A stretch of 64,000 nucleotides of DNA from Vicinamibacterales bacterium (GCA_030680175.1 JAUXWO010000030.1:62001-126000); one strand, 5' to 3'. Counted from the stretch's first letter, positions 25,568 to 34,353 are shown. A program made the numbers and translations. The notes: generated from the sequence alone by a model not told the origin.

Positions 25568-25699
25568 GTACGGAAGCTGAAAGCGCTTGGGCTCGAGAGC
25601 CGTGGCATCGGATACCGACTGTCGCGGCGCGGAGAGACGCTCCTGAGCGCCATGCCGACGAGGCGCCGGAGCCGTCACGTCGTGATCACGGGGAGTGAG
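25568..25699 (+). pseudogene. Fragment resembling a winged-helix C-terminus
   Basis: The reading VRKLKALGLESRGIGYRLSR, then RGETLLSAM, looks like the recognition helix and wing of a winged-helix DNA-binding protein. YRLSxRGExLL is a frequent ending of such domains. It has no start codon or upstream domain. The frame continues without a stop into the DUF1801 gene at 25700, but that gene has its own ribosome site, so I treat this as a remnant. Confidence 0.4.
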
Positions 25700-26092
25700 A
25701 TGCACCCAGACATCCTGAAGTACAACACGCAGCAGGAACCCGGACTAAGGAAGGTCTGTGACGTCCTGGCGCAGACGATCGACACGCACCTGCCTGGCGC
25801 GGAGTGCAAGATCTGGCACGCGCATCCGGTCTGGTTCCTCGATGGCAACCCCACGGTCGGGTACAGCAAGCAGAAACCGGGCATCCGCCTGATGTTCTGG
25901 AGCGGCGCCGACTTCGACGAACCCGGGTTGAACGTCGTCGGCAAGAAGTTCAAGGACGCCTCGGTGTTCTTCACGGATGCGTCAGAGGTGAGGCCGTCCG
26001 TCCTGCGGCGATGGTTGAAGAAGGCGCGGGAGATTCAGTGGGACTACAGGAATCTGGTCCGGCGGAGAGGCCGGTTCGAACGGCTGACGTAG
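25700..26092 (+). CDS. DUF1801-domain protein
   Basis: A 130-residue protein beginning MHPDILKYNTQQEPGLRKVC. It contains IWHAHPVWFLDGNPTVGYSK and RLMFWSGADFDEPGL, typical of the YdhG/DUF1801 fold whose function is not established. The ATG at 25700 follows GGGGAGTGAG, a good ribosome site, so the longer in-frame extension from 25652 is not used. Base composition here is visibly lower in G+C than in the housekeeping genes nearby, which hints at recent acquisition. Confidence 0.78.
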   Translation: MHPDILKYNTQQEPGLRKVCDVLAQTIDTHLPGAECKIWHAHPVWFLDGNPTVGYSKQKPGIRLMFWSGADFDEPGLNVVGKKFKDASVFFTDASEVRPSVLRRWLKKAREIQWDYRNLVRRRGRFERLT

Positions 26093-26167
26093 CGCACGAG
26101 GCCGTCACGCCGCGGGCATGCGGGGTGATCTTCGACCAGGCGCATGCGGTAGCATGGGCGCCGTGCC

Positions 26168-26794
26168 ATGCCCCCTGTGATTCCGGATCCCCGCAAGATC
26201 AAGCCGTTCCGCAGCGAGGCCGCGTTCGAGCGCTGGTTGTCCGCGAACCACGCGCGCGAGACCGAACTCTGGCTCCGCATCTACAAGAAGCACTCCGGCG
26301 TGGCGACCGTCACCTACGCCGAGGCGCTGGACGTCGCGCTCTGCTGGGGCTGGATCGACGGCTTGCGCAAGGCGTTCGACGCGGCGTCGTTCCTGCAGCG
26401 CTTCACGCCGCGGCGGCCGAAGAGCATCTGGAGCCAGGTGAACATCGGCCACGTGGCGCGGCTCACCGCCGCAGGCCGGATGACCGCGCACGGGCAGCGG
26501 CAGGTGGACGCCGCGAAGGCCGACGGACGCTGGGACGCCGCCTACGCGCCGATGCGGGAGGCGACCCACGACACGGTGCCCGCCGACCTGCGCGCGGCCA
26601 TCGAGCGCAACGCCCGCGCGCGCAAGACGTTCCGCACGCTGGGCCGCCAGAACCTGTCCGCGCTGGCCTTCCGCACCAACGCCATGCGCACGCCTGCGGG
26701 GCGCGCGAAGAAGATTGCCGCGCTGGTCGCGATGCTGGCGCGCGGCGAGACCATCATTCCCGAGCGTCCCCGCACACGCGTCACTCCGCCCTGA
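26168..26794 (+). CDS. YdeI/OmpD-associated family protein
   Basis: A 208-residue soluble protein with KPFRSEAAFERWLSANHARE at the start. The family blocks are ALDVALCWGWIDGLRKAFD, FTPRRPKSIWSQVNIGHVAR and a C-terminal RKTFRTLGRQNLSALAFRTN. Families of this type are annotated as YdeI/OmpD-associated or bacteriocin-protection proteins; the biochemical role is unclear. It overlaps the convergent permease gene by 14 bases. A decayed copy of its 3' end lies at 25316-25414. Confidence 0.82.
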   Translation: MPPVIPDPRKIKPFRSEAAFERWLSANHARETELWLRIYKKHSGVATVTYAEALDVALCWGWIDGLRKAFDAASFLQRFTPRRPKSIWSQVNIGHVARLTAAGRMTAHGQRQVDAAKADGRWDAAYAPMREATHDTVPADLRAAIERNARARKTFRTLGRQNLSALAFRTNAMRTPAGRAKKIAALVAMLARGETIIPERPRTRVTPP

Positions 26795-29240
26795 GCGCCA
26801 CCGCGGGATCCGTCGTCGCCGCCCGGCGCGCCGGCGCCCAGCTCGCCGCCGTCAGGACGCCCGCGAACAGCAAGGCCGTGGCGCCGACCGAGAGCGGGTC
26901 GATCGGCGGCACGCCGACCAGCAAGCTCTGCATCAGGACGCCCAGCCCGCTGGCGAGCACGATCCCCACGCCCGCGCCGGCCACGCCGAGCCGCGCGGCC
27001 TGGCCCATCACCATGCGCTGCATGTCCTCGCGCGAGGCGCCGAGCGCCATGCGGATCGCGATCTCGCGTGTCCGCTGCGCGACCAGGAACGCCATCAGGC
27101 CATAGAGCCCGAGCGCCGCCAGGAAGATCCCCACCGACCCGACGCTGCCGGCAACCCACGCGGCCAGGCGCTGCGGCAGCAGGCCGAGTGCCGTTGCCTC
27201 CTCGAACGACTGAAGAAAGAGCACGGGCACGCCCGGCTCCACCTGCGCGAGGGCCGTGCGCACCTCCGCGCCGACCGCGCGATCCCCGGCATGACGGATG
27301 AAGAAGGTGGTATCGGTGATCGGCTGCTGCGCCAGCGGCACGAAGACGAACGACGCCGGTTCCTCGCTGATGTAGCGGTATTTCGCGTCGGCGACGACGC
27401 CGACGACTTCCACCGGCCGATCCTCGCCGTCTCCGGGGGCGCTGCCTTGCAGGAAGCGCTGGCCCACCGCCAGCTGGCCGGGCCACGCCGTGCGGGCGAA
27501 TGTCTCGTTCACCACCGCGACCATCGTGCCGCCCGCGCGATCGGCTGCCGTGAACGCGCGGCCTTCGACGATGCGGATGCCGAGGGTGGTGAAGTACTCG
27601 GGTGAGATCACGTTCCAGTCGGCGTCGAGGGTGTCGTCGCCGCGTGGGCTCACACGGCCCTGGATGCGGATGCGGCCGAGTCCGAACCCGCTGCCCTGCA
27701 GCGGAATCATGCGTGCCGCCGCCACCGACTCCACGCCGCCGACCGCGCTCAGCCGCGACTGCATGCGCTCAATGAGCGCCACGGCCTGCGGGCCCCGGAA
27801 CCCGGACAGTCCGACGTCCACGCTGGCGAGGGTGATGTTGGCGGTCTGGAATCCAGGATCCATCTCGGCGGCATTCTGCAGCGTGCGCACGAACATGAAC
27901 GCCGTCACGACGAGCATCAGCGACAACGCGACCTGTGCCGTCACGAGCACGTTGCGCAGGCGGAAGCGGCGGCGGTCGGCCGTCGCGTACGCGCCGTGCA
28001 GCGAGGGGGCGAGGTCGCCGCCCACCGCCTGACGCGCCGGCGCCAGGCCGAAGACGAGGGCCGCGATGAAGGCGAGGCCGAGCGCGAAGGCCACGACGCG
28101 CGCGTTGACCGCAAGGTCCATGTTCAGCGGGATCGGCAGTGCCGGCAGGAAGCCCGTGAGCAGGCCGACGAACGCGTACGTCAGCGGCAGCGCGACGAGG
28201 CCCGCAAGGGCGAAGAGGACGACGGTCTCGGTCAGCAGTTGCCCGACGATCCGTCCGCGGCTCGCACCGATGGCGAGCCGTGTGGCGATCTCGCGCCGGC
28301 GGGCGGCGGCCCGCGCGAGCATCATGCCCGCCACGTTGCTGCAGGCAATCGCGAGCAGCGCACCCGTCAGCGCGAACAGGAAGCCGACGAACGCCGTGAA
28401 CGGCAGGCGCACCGGACCGGGCACGCGGCTGAGCGACGCCACCGTGATGCCGTGGGTGGGGTTCGCGCGGGGCTCCGAGGCCTTGAAGGCCTCCATCAGC
28501 GTATTGAGTTCCGCCTGCGCCTGCTCGCGGCTGACGCCGGGCTTCAGCCGGCCCGCGGCGACGTGCCAGACGGCGCGGGGCTCGTCCAGCATGGCGGAGG
28601 TGGCCCGGCCCCGCACCGTCGCCACCATCGCCATCGTCGTCCACGCATCGGCGCCGACGAGCGAGGTGCCGGTGAAGCCCGCCCCGGTGACGCCGATCAC
28701 CGTGAAGTCCACGTTGTTGAGCCGAAGGCGGGTGCCGACCACGGCCGGATCGCCGGCGAAGCGGCGCGTCCAGAACTCGTGGGTGAGCACGACCACGGGG
28801 TGCTCGCCGGGCACGCGCTCCTCGTCGGGGTGGAAGAAGCGGCCGAGGGCGGGACGCGCGCCGAGCAGGTCGAAGTAGTTGGCCGACGCCATGCGCGCGA
28901 AGATGCGCTCGCTCGACCGGCCGTCGCTCAGGCTCATCGGGCCGCCGCTGAAGTCGAGCGCGGCCATCGCCTCCAGCGTCTGCGTGTGGTCGCGCAGATA
29001 CCGGAACGCCGGGTGCGACATGTTGTCGAACCCGCTCCCGCCGCTCGATCGGCCGATGTCGACGACGCGGCCCGGGTCGCGCACGCCCGGGGGCGGCGCG
29101 AGGAGCAGGGCATCGGTCAGGCTGAAGATCGTGCTGCTGGCCGCCACGCCCAGGGCGAGCGACAGGGTCGCGGTGACCGTGAAGACGGGGCTGCGGCCGA
29201 GCAGCCGGACGGCGTGGCGCAGGTCGTTCAGGATCGACAT
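26781..29240 (-). CDS. ADOP-type ABC transporter permease (MacB/FtsX family)
   Basis: An 819-residue membrane protein with the tandem MacB_PCD plus FtsX layout. It starts SILNDLRHAVRLLGRSPVFT, then TATLSLALGVAASSTIF, the typical N-terminus of the acidobacterial duplicated orphan permeases (ADOP). A large periplasmic domain (about 50-260) is followed by FtsX helices near 270-400, a second periplasmic part and a second FtsX block ending VALRAE. No ATPase is adjacent, as usual for the orphan family. These proteins are thought to work with MacB-like ATPases in macrolide or lipoprotein export; the partner is unknown. Confidence 0.88.
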   Translation of the reverse strand: MSILNDLRHAVRLLGRSPVFTVTATLSLALGVAASSTIFSLTDALLLAPPPGVRDPGRVVDIGRSSGGSGFDNMSHPAFRYLRDHTQTLEAMAALDFSGGPMSLSDGRSSERIFARMASANYFDLLGARPALGRFFHPDEERVPGEHPVVVLTHEFWTRRFAGDPAVVGTRLRLNNVDFTVIGVTGAGFTGTSLVGADAWTTMAMVATVRGRATSAMLDEPRAVWHVAAGRLKPGVSREQAQAELNTLMEAFKASEPRANPTHGITVASLSRVPGPVRLPFTAFVGFLFALTGALLAIACSNVAGMMLARAAARRREIATRLAIGASRGRIVGQLLTETVVLFALAGLVALPLTYAFVGLLTGFLPALPIPLNMDLAVNARVVAFALGLAFIAALVFGLAPARQAVGGDLAPSLHGAYATADRRRFRLRNVLVTAQVALSLMLVVTAFMFVRTLQNAAEMDPGFQTANITLASVDVGLSGFRGPQAVALIERMQSRLSAVGGVESVAAARMIPLQGSGFGLGRIRIQGRVSPRGDDTLDADWNVISPEYFTTLGIRIVEGRAFTAADRAGGTMVAVVNETFARTAWPGQLAVGQRFLQGSAPGDGEDRPVEVVGVVADAKYRYISEEPASFVFVPLAQQPITDTTFFIRHAGDRAVGAEVRTALAQVEPGVPVLFLQSFEEATALGLLPQRLAAWVAGSVGSVGIFLAALGLYGLMAFLVAQRTREIAIRMALGASREDMQRMVMGQAARLGVAGAGVGIVLASGLGVLMQSLLVGVPPIDPLSVGATALLFAGVLTAASWAPARRAATTDPAVALRAE

Positions 29241-29312
29241 GCCCCACTAGACCACGGACGGGGGTGGTTTGTTTCAGGCCCGTCCCCGCCCGGTGGGGGA
29301 CGGCAGACGAGG

Positions 29313-30392
29313 CTACCGCGGACGGATGATCTCGAGCGGCTCGATGGGCGCGGGGGTGAAGCAGATGATGAAGATGACGGCCGCGACGAGCGCCAGCGTG
29401 ACGCGCGTCCGGTCCACGGGCGTCACGTCGTCGAGCGTCGCCGGGTGATGCGGGCCGAAGGCGACGAGCATGCCGATCATCAGCACCGTCCACACCAGCC
29501 AGCTCAGGGAGAAGACGGTGAGCCCGATGGCGATCACGATCATGCCGATCGTGATGAGGCTCGACCGCCGGCCGAGCACCGCATAGGCGATGTGCCCGCC
29601 ATCGAGCTGGCCGACGGGAAACAGGTTGAGCGCCGTGGCGAGCAGGCCGAACCAGGCGGCAAACGCCATCGGGTGCAGGTTGAGCGAGTAGCCGTCGGCG
29701 ATCGGCCCGAAGAGGAGCCACGCGGCGGCGCGGAAGAGCAGCGGCTCACCCAGCTCGAAGCCGACGAACTCGTCCGGCAGGGCGACGACCCGCGACATCG
29801 CCACGCCGACGAAGAGCGCCGGCACCGCCACGACGAAGCCGGCCAGGGGGCCGGCGATGCCGATGTCGAAGAGCGCCTGCTTGGTCGGGATGCGCTCGCG
29901 GATCCGGATGAAGGCGCCGAGCGTGCCGGTCAGGACCGGCGCCGGCAGGAAGTAGGGGAGCGTTGCGCTCACGCGGTAGTACCGGCACGCGAGGTAGTGC
30001 CCCATCTCGTGGCAGCCGAGGATGGCGAGGATGGTCAGGCTGTACCAGAGGCCGCCCGTCCAGAACTGGCCGGTGCTGACGACGGGGGCGTCGGCGCCGA
30101 AGTCGAACAGGAAGCCCACGTAGTGGAAGCCGCCGAAGTAGGTCGTGCTGACCAGCGTCAGTGCCAGCAGCACGGCATGCCGGACCCAGCGTTCGCGGGG
30201 CGGCGGTGTCAGGGTGAAGACGTCCTCGTCGGAGGGGCCCGCGAGCCGGGGCATCGGCGCCCGGTCCAGCGCGGCCGGCGACCAGTCGGTCAGAGGCTCC
30301 GGGGGGGGCGCCGGGCGCCAGGGCAGGGGCAGGGGATCCTTGGGGTCGTTCGACACGCGCGTTTCAACCCGGCTGGGCAGCGGCCAGGGCAC
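29313..30392 (-). CDS. Site-2 protease family (M50) zinc metalloprotease
   Basis: A 359-residue membrane protease with a long proline-rich cytoplasmic N-terminus (1-65). H128-E129-x2-H132 in ILGCHEMGHYL is the zinc-binding motif, and NLFPVGQLDGGH supplies the third ligand Asp in a later helix. Proteins of this family cut transmembrane segments such as anti-sigma factors. The GTG at 30392 lies 0-2 bases from the HU stop; GTG 30356 (reading VSNDPKDPLPLP) is an equally possible start. A GC stem without a U-tract (29280-29303) lies just after its stop. Confidence 0.85.
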   Translation of the reverse strand: MPWPLPSRVETRVSNDPKDPLPLPWRPAPPPEPLTDWSPAALDRAPMPRLAGPSDEDVFTLTPPPRERWVRHAVLLALTLVSTTYFGGFHYVGFLFDFGADAPVVSTGQFWTGGLWYSLTILAILGCHEMGHYLACRYYRVSATLPYFLPAPVLTGTLGAFIRIRERIPTKQALFDIGIAGPLAGFVVAVPALFVGVAMSRVVALPDEFVGFELGEPLLFRAAAWLLFGPIADGYSLNLHPMAFAAWFGLLATALNLFPVGQLDGGHIAYAVLGRRSSLITIGMIVIAIGLTVFSLSWLVWTVLMIGMLVAFGPHHPATLDDVTPVDRTRVTLALVAAVIFIICFTPAPIEPLEIIRPR

Positions 30393-30662
30393 TTACCCGA
30401 TGTTCTGCAGTTCTTTGCCGGGCTTGAAGCGGATGGTCCGGCCGGGCGGAATGCGCACTTCCTTGCCGGTGCGGGGGTTGCGGCCGATGCCGCGCTTTCG
30501 GGGCTTCACCTGAAATACGCCAAACCCTCGAAGCTCAATACGTTCGCCTCGCTGCATCGAGTGGCGCATGGCTTCGAAGACCGCGTCCACGGCCAGCTCC
30601 GCCTTGACCTTGGTAATCTCGGCCACGCGCGAAACTTCGTTGACGATGTCGACCTTGATCAT
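30393..30662 (-). CDS. HU/IHF family DNA-binding protein
   Basis: An 89-residue nucleoid protein with MIKVDIVNEVSRVAEITKVK at the N-terminus. The beta-arm region reads RGFGVFQVKPRKRGIGRNPR, where IGRNPRTG corresponds to the DNA-bending arm tip. PPGRTIRFKPGKEL closes the domain. It should bind DNA as a dimer and bend it. An AT-rich promoter (30694-30723) lies upstream, and the protease gene follows at once. Confidence 0.93.
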   Translation of the reverse strand: MIKVDIVNEVSRVAEITKVKAELAVDAVFEAMRHSMQRGERIELRGFGVFQVKPRKRGIGRNPRTGKEVRIPPGRTIRFKPGKELQNIG

Positions 30663-30693
30663 GGCGGAGGCGGCTCCTCGGAAGCGTGTAAAT

Positions 30694-30723
30694 AGAATAA
30701 GGATAAAGACTTACGATTGTCAA
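30694..30723 (-). promoter_or_regulatory. Sigma-70-type promoter of the HU gene
   Basis: Read on the minus strand, a perfect TTGACA (30718-30723) is followed by an 18-base spacer and TATTCT (30694-30699). The region is AT-rich against a very GC-rich background and ends 32 bases before the HU ATG. I infer that it drives HU and probably the downstream protease. Confidence 0.65.
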
Positions 30724-30814
30724 TCGGTGAGCGCCTCCTGACGCGGCACACCATTGCACGCCGTTGCCCGCCCCGACAGGCGGATCGAAGGGGCGCTACA
30801 CTAGGGAACACCCC

Positions 30815-32245
30815 GTGACCACCTCCCGCCTCCCCTCCGTCGTTCTGGTCGGACGCCCCAATGTGGGTAAGTCCACGCTGTTCAATCGGATGACCGGCAC
30901 CCGCCGCTCGATCGTGGCGCCCGTGGCCGGCACCACGCGTGATGTCATCACCCACGCCGTCGTCTCGGACGAGATCGGGTTCATGCTCACGGATACAGGG
31001 GGGATGTTCGGCGCCAGCCAGGACCCGCTCCACGAGCTGGTGGTGGCCCGCGGCCGCCGGGCGCTGGCCGAGGCCGAACTCCTGATCTTCGTGACGGATG
31101 GCCGCGAGGGCCTGGCGCACGGCGACGAGGACATCGCCCGGGCGGTGCGCGAGGCCGGGGTCCCAACGATCCTCGTCATCAACAAGGTGGACGACCGCCG
31201 CGCGGAGGCGGGGACGCTCGAGCTGCACCGGCTGGGCTTCGACCCGGTCTTCGAGGTCAGCGCCGAGCACGGCCGTGGCGTCGGCGAGGTCATCGAGGAG
31301 ATCGTCCGCCGGATCCCGCGTGTGGTGCGGACCACCACGGAAGCGGAGGCCATCCGCGACCCGCACGCCGAGACCTCCCGGCGGGGCGGACCCGCCGAGG
31401 CGCCCGATGAAGTCGCCGTGGCCATCGTCGGCCGGCCGAACGCCGGCAAGTCGTCGCTCGTCAATCGGCTGCTCCGCGAGGAGCGGATGATCGTGTCGGA
31501 GATGCCCGGTACGACGCGTGATGCCGTGGACGCGGTGCTGACCTGGCACCGCCGCAAGTTCCGGATCGTCGATACCGCCGGCATCCGGAAGGCGGGCCGT
31601 GTGGCCCGGAGCGGCGCCGTCGAGATGGTCAGCGTGCTGCTGGCCCGTCGTGCCATCGAGCAGGCCGACATCGTCGTGCTCGTGGTCGATGCGACGGAGG
31701 GCGTCACGGATCAGGACGCCGCGATCGTCGGCGAGGCCCAGAAGGCCGGCCGCGGCATCATCCTCTGCGCGAACAAGTGGGACCTGATGAAGGATCAGGG
31801 GCCCGATACGGCCAAGGCCTGGGACGAGAAGGCGCGTTACCAGCTCAAGTTCCTGGACTACGCGCCCATCCTCCACGTCTCGGCCGCGACCGGGGAGCGC
31901 ACGCCGAAGCTGCTGCAGACCGTCGATCGGATCTCGACGGTGCGGCACCGGCGGGTGCCGACCCCGGCGCTGAACAAGTTCATCGAGCGCATCACCTCGG
32001 CGCACCTGCCGGTGACCCCGGGACAGCGGCGCGTGCGCGTGCTGTATGCGGCGCAGACCGGCGTCGCGCCGCCGACGTTCGTGCTGTTCACCAACATCGC
32101 CACGACGCTGCACTTCTCGTACGAGCGCTTCCTGGAGAACCAGCTGCGGGCGGAGTACGGGTTCGAGGGGACGCCGATCCGGATTCACGTCCGGCGGCGC
32201 GGCAAGGAGCGGGAGCGGGCGAAGGCCGGCCCGCGAACGCGGTGA
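30815..32245 (+). CDS. der: Ribosome biogenesis GTPase Der
   Basis: An essential double GTPase needed for 50S subunit assembly. The 476 residues contain two G domains, with GRPNVGKSTLFN and DTGGMFG in the first and GRPNAGKSSLVN and DTAGIRKAGR in the second. A KH-like domain follows (about 370-465). A basic tail, RRRGKERERAKAGPRTR, closes the protein. GTG 30815 is preferred because AGGGA lies 7 bases before it; the frame is open from 30764 but that start lacks a ribosome site. Confidence 0.93.
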   Translation: MTTSRLPSVVLVGRPNVGKSTLFNRMTGTRRSIVAPVAGTTRDVITHAVVSDEIGFMLTDTGGMFGASQDPLHELVVARGRRALAEAELLIFVTDGREGLAHGDEDIARAVREAGVPTILVINKVDDRRAEAGTLELHRLGFDPVFEVSAEHGRGVGEVIEEIVRRIPRVVRTTTEAEAIRDPHAETSRRGGPAEAPDEVAVAIVGRPNAGKSSLVNRLLREERMIVSEMPGTTRDAVDAVLTWHRRKFRIVDTAGIRKAGRVARSGAVEMVSVLLARRAIEQADIVVLVVDATEGVTDQDAAIVGEAQKAGRGIILCANKWDLMKDQGPDTAKAWDEKARYQLKFLDYAPILHVSAATGERTPKLLQTVDRISTVRHRRVPTPALNKFIERITSAHLPVTPGQRRVRVLYAAQTGVAPPTFVLFTNIATTLHFSYERFLENQLRAEYGFEGTPIRIHVRRRGKERERAKAGPRTR

Positions 32246-32348
32246 TCCCTCATGCTATACTCCTAAGCTCGGCATGCTTCCCGGGCCGGATGGCTGCCCC
32301 TTGGGGGCGCCGGCGCCGGCACGGACGAGGGGCCAGGGAACGCAACTG

Positions 32349-32828
32349 ATGGCGGCGCCCAAACGCGAACTGTTCAAGTCCGCGGATGTCTGCGAGATGG
32401 CGCAGGTGCAGCCCTACGTGCTGCGCTCCTGGGAAGCGGAGTTCCCGGGCCTCGGGCAGGAAGCGGCGGGCGGGGGTCCTCGGACCTATCGCCGTGCCGA
32501 CGTCGAACTCGTGCTGCAGATCAAGCAGCTCGTCTTCGGCGAAGGGCTCACCCTGGCGGGCGCGCGGCGCCGGTTGGGCGAGCTGGCGACCGACGAGCCG
32601 CCCGTTGGGGCGATGGCCGTCGAGCAGGCGCTCGACGACGTGGCGCGCGAACGGCTTCGGTCGATCGAGCGCGGCCTGCGGTCGATTCTGGAATTGCTCG
32701 GTGATGGCGGGCCAACCGTGCCGCCGGAACTGACACTGGTGTCTCCCTCGTCCCCGCGAGGGGCGCGCACCGCGCGCACGGAGACCCAAACGCCCGCCCC
32801 TTCCAAGCGGCGGCGGGCGTCCGCGTAG
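32349..32828 (+). CDS. MerR-family transcriptional regulator
   Basis: A 159-residue protein with an N-terminal winged-helix domain. ELFKSADVCEMAQVQPYVLR then SWEAEF forms the HTH, and GPRTYRRADVELVLQIKQLV the second half. EGLTLAGARRRLGEL marks the start of the dimerisation helix. The C-terminal 50 residues are low-complexity and basic. The AGGGAA at 32335-32340 supports ATG 32349. No cofactor-binding Cys cluster is present, so it is not a metal sensor of the classic type. The tRNA-Pro gene follows by 7 bases. Confidence 0.82.
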   Translation: MAAPKRELFKSADVCEMAQVQPYVLRSWEAEFPGLGQEAAGGGPRTYRRADVELVLQIKQLVFGEGLTLAGARRRLGELATDEPPVGAMAVEQALDDVARERLRSIERGLRSILELLGDGGPTVPPELTLVSPSSPRGARTARTETQTPAPSKRRRASA

Positions 32829-32835
32829 TTCGTAT

Positions 32836-32912
32836 CGGGATGTAGCGCAGCCTGGTAGCGCGCCTGCTTGGGGTGCAGGAGGTCCCGGGTTCGAGTCCCG
32901 GCATCCCGACCA
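32836..32912 (+). tRNA. tRNA-Pro (anticodon GGG)
   Basis: The 77-base gene folds as a complete cloverleaf. The acceptor stem CGGGATG pairs with CATCCCG, the D arm includes AGCGCAGCCTGGTAGCGC, and the anticodon stem CCTGC/GCAGG encloses loop TTGGGGT with anticodon GGG at 32870-32872. The T arm reads CCCGGGTTCGAGTCCCGGG-like sequence, and CCA is encoded at 32910-32912. A strong GC hairpin follows within 7 bases. Confidence 0.96.
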
Positions 32913-32918
32913 ACCCCT

Positions 32919-32947
32919 ACCGGGAGCCCCGCCGACGGGCTCCCGGT
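32919..32947 (+). terminator. GC hairpin after tRNA-Pro
   Basis: An 11-bp perfect stem (ACCGGGAGCCC paired with GGGCTCCCGGT) encloses a 7-base loop. No U-tract follows, which is common for terminators in GC-rich genomes. Its place directly after the tRNA 3' end suggests it ends that transcript. Confidence 0.65.
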
Positions 32948-33013
32948 GGCTCCCAGCCATCGGCTGTCGGCTGCCGGCGGACTGTCGGCCACACGTGGCA
33001 GCTGCGAGCCGAA

Positions 33014-33055
33014 GCCGAGAGCTGAGAGTGATCGCTGACAGCTGAGAGCTGACAG
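33014..33055. repeat. 7-bp tandem repeat array (GCTGAGA/GCTGACA type)
   Basis: Units read GCCGAGA, GCTGAGA, a 6-base GTGATC, GCTGACA, GCTGAGA and GCTGACA. The array ends 17 bases before the GTG of the DUF3810 gene. Looser CGGCTGT-like repeats lie upstream (about 32960-32990). No coding signal is seen between the terminator and this array. Confidence 0.75.
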
Positions 33056-33072
33056 CCTCGAGCATCGTCCCT

Positions 33073-34164
33073 GTGGCCACCTCGCGCCGCTCCAGCCGTT
33101 CCAAGTCCCGTCGCCCGGCGCCCCGCGCGGCGCCGTTGCTGCAACTCGCCCTCGTGCTCACCGCCGGCGCGCTCCTCATCACACCGCCGCCCGCGGCGTG
33201 GGTGGAGCGGTGGTATGCCGCCGCGTTCTATCCCGCCCTTCAGGCCGCGCTCACCACGCTCTCGAACCTCGTGCCGATTGCGGTGTTCGATGTCGTGCTC
33301 GTGCTGCTCGTGGCGGGGCTCCTCTTCGTCTGGGTGCGTGCCGTGCGTGCGGCGCGGCGCGACCGCAGCGCGTGGCCCGTCGCCGGCGCGCTGACGACGA
33401 CGGTGGTGCTGGCGGCGACGGTGTACCTCTGGTTCCTGCTGGCCTGGGGGCTGAACTACGCGCGGCCCCCGCTCGAGGTGCGGCTCGACCTGCGCGATGT
33501 GGAGGTGACGACCGAGGAGGTGCGGGCGCTGGCCATGCAGGCCGTGACGATGGCGAACGAGACGCATCAGGCGGCGCACCGCGCGGGCTTTCCCGGCGTG
33601 ATCGACCGGCCCGCGTCGCTTGCCGAGGCGCTCGCGGCGGTCGAGCAGGAGCAGGGGCGCCCGCGCGCGACGGTGCCGGCGCACCCCAAGCGGACGCTGC
33701 TTGGCTGGTTCTTCCAGGCGGCCGGCGTGGACGGCATGCTCGCGCCGTTTGCGCTCGAGACGCTCGTGCATACCGGCGTGACCGGGCCCGAGCGTCCGTT
33801 CCTGATCGCCCACGAGTGGGCGCACCTGTCCGGCTACGCCGACGAAGCGGACGCCAACCTGATCGCGTGGCTCGTGACGACACGCGCCGACGTGGCCTCG
33901 CTCTACAGCGCCTGGCTGTATGTCGCGATGGCGGCCGCGGCGCAGTTGCCGGCGGCGGATCGCGCGGAGGTGCTGGCCGCCGTCGGCCCCGGGCCGCAGG
34001 CCGATCTGGACGCGATCACGGCGCGTCTGTCCGAGCGCATCGACGTGGTGCAGCGGGCCAGCCTGGACGTGTACGATCAATACCTCCGCACGCAAGGCGT
34101 GCAGGACGGCGTCCGCAGCTACTCGCGCGGCATCTCGCTCATCGTGCGCTACGGCGCGCGCTAG
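33073..34164 (+). CDS. DUF3810 membrane protein with a metallopeptidase-like motif
   Basis: The 363 residues start with a basic segment and three hydrophobic helices (about 22-40, 66-92 and 108-125), matching the DUF3810 membrane part. The C-terminal soluble region has FLIAHEWAHLSGYADEADAN. Here HEWAH (HExxH) and the downstream EADAN place two His and an acidic residue as in gluzincin peptidases. Whether it is an active protease is unknown. GTG 33073 is the first in-frame start after the repeat array. A second array begins 7 bases after its stop. Confidence 0.78.
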   Translation: MATSRRSSRSKSRRPAPRAAPLLQLALVLTAGALLITPPPAAWVERWYAAAFYPALQAALTTLSNLVPIAVFDVVLVLLVAGLLFVWVRAVRAARRDRSAWPVAGALTTTVVLAATVYLWFLLAWGLNYARPPLEVRLDLRDVEVTTEEVRALAMQAVTMANETHQAAHRAGFPGVIDRPASLAEALAAVEQEQGRPRATVPAHPKRTLLGWFFQAAGVDGMLAPFALETLVHTGVTGPERPFLIAHEWAHLSGYADEADANLIAWLVTTRADVASLYSAWLYVAMAAAAQLPAADRAEVLAAVGPGPQADLDAITARLSERIDVVQRASLDVYDQYLRTQGVQDGVRSYSRGISLIVRYGAR

Positions 34165-34170
34165 AGGGAG

Positions 34171-34353
34171 TTGCAGATTGCAGATTGCAGATTGCAGATT
34201 GCAGATTGCGGAAAGCGGACGACGAGCGGCGAATTGCGAACAGCGAATTGCGAATTGCGAACAGCGAACGGCGAACAGCGAACGGCGAACAGCGAACAGC
34301 GAATTGCGAATTGCGAACAGCGAATTGCGAACAGCGAATTGCGAACAGCGACC
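34171..34353. repeat. Two adjacent 7-bp tandem repeat arrays (TTGCAGA, then GCGAATT/GCGAACA)
   Basis: Five perfect TTGCAGA units and one TTGCGGA occupy 34171-34212. A 16-base gap follows, then 17 uninterrupted heptamers (34229-34347) alternate among GCGAATT, GCGAACA and GCGAACG. A final partial unit GCGACC runs directly into the sua5 ATG at 34354. There is no purine-rich ribosome site between array and start codon. Confidence 0.9.

Noticed and set aside
29280-29303. Intrinsic terminator after the M50 protease gene
   Set aside because: There is a GC stem (CCGTCCCC/GGGGACGG) but no T-run and an A-rich stretch instead. I mention it only in the protease entry.
32250-32262. Sigma-70 promoter before the MerR-type regulator (TATACT)
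   Set aside because: A -10-like TATACT exists, but no -35 box is found at a proper distance.
32548-32913. Minus-strand frame reading GMPGLEPGTSCTPSRRATRL
   Set aside because: This is the antisense translation of the tRNA-Pro gene, a common annotation artefact.
34171-34353. CRISPR array
   Set aside because: The units are 7 bp and contiguous, with no spacers and no cas genes.
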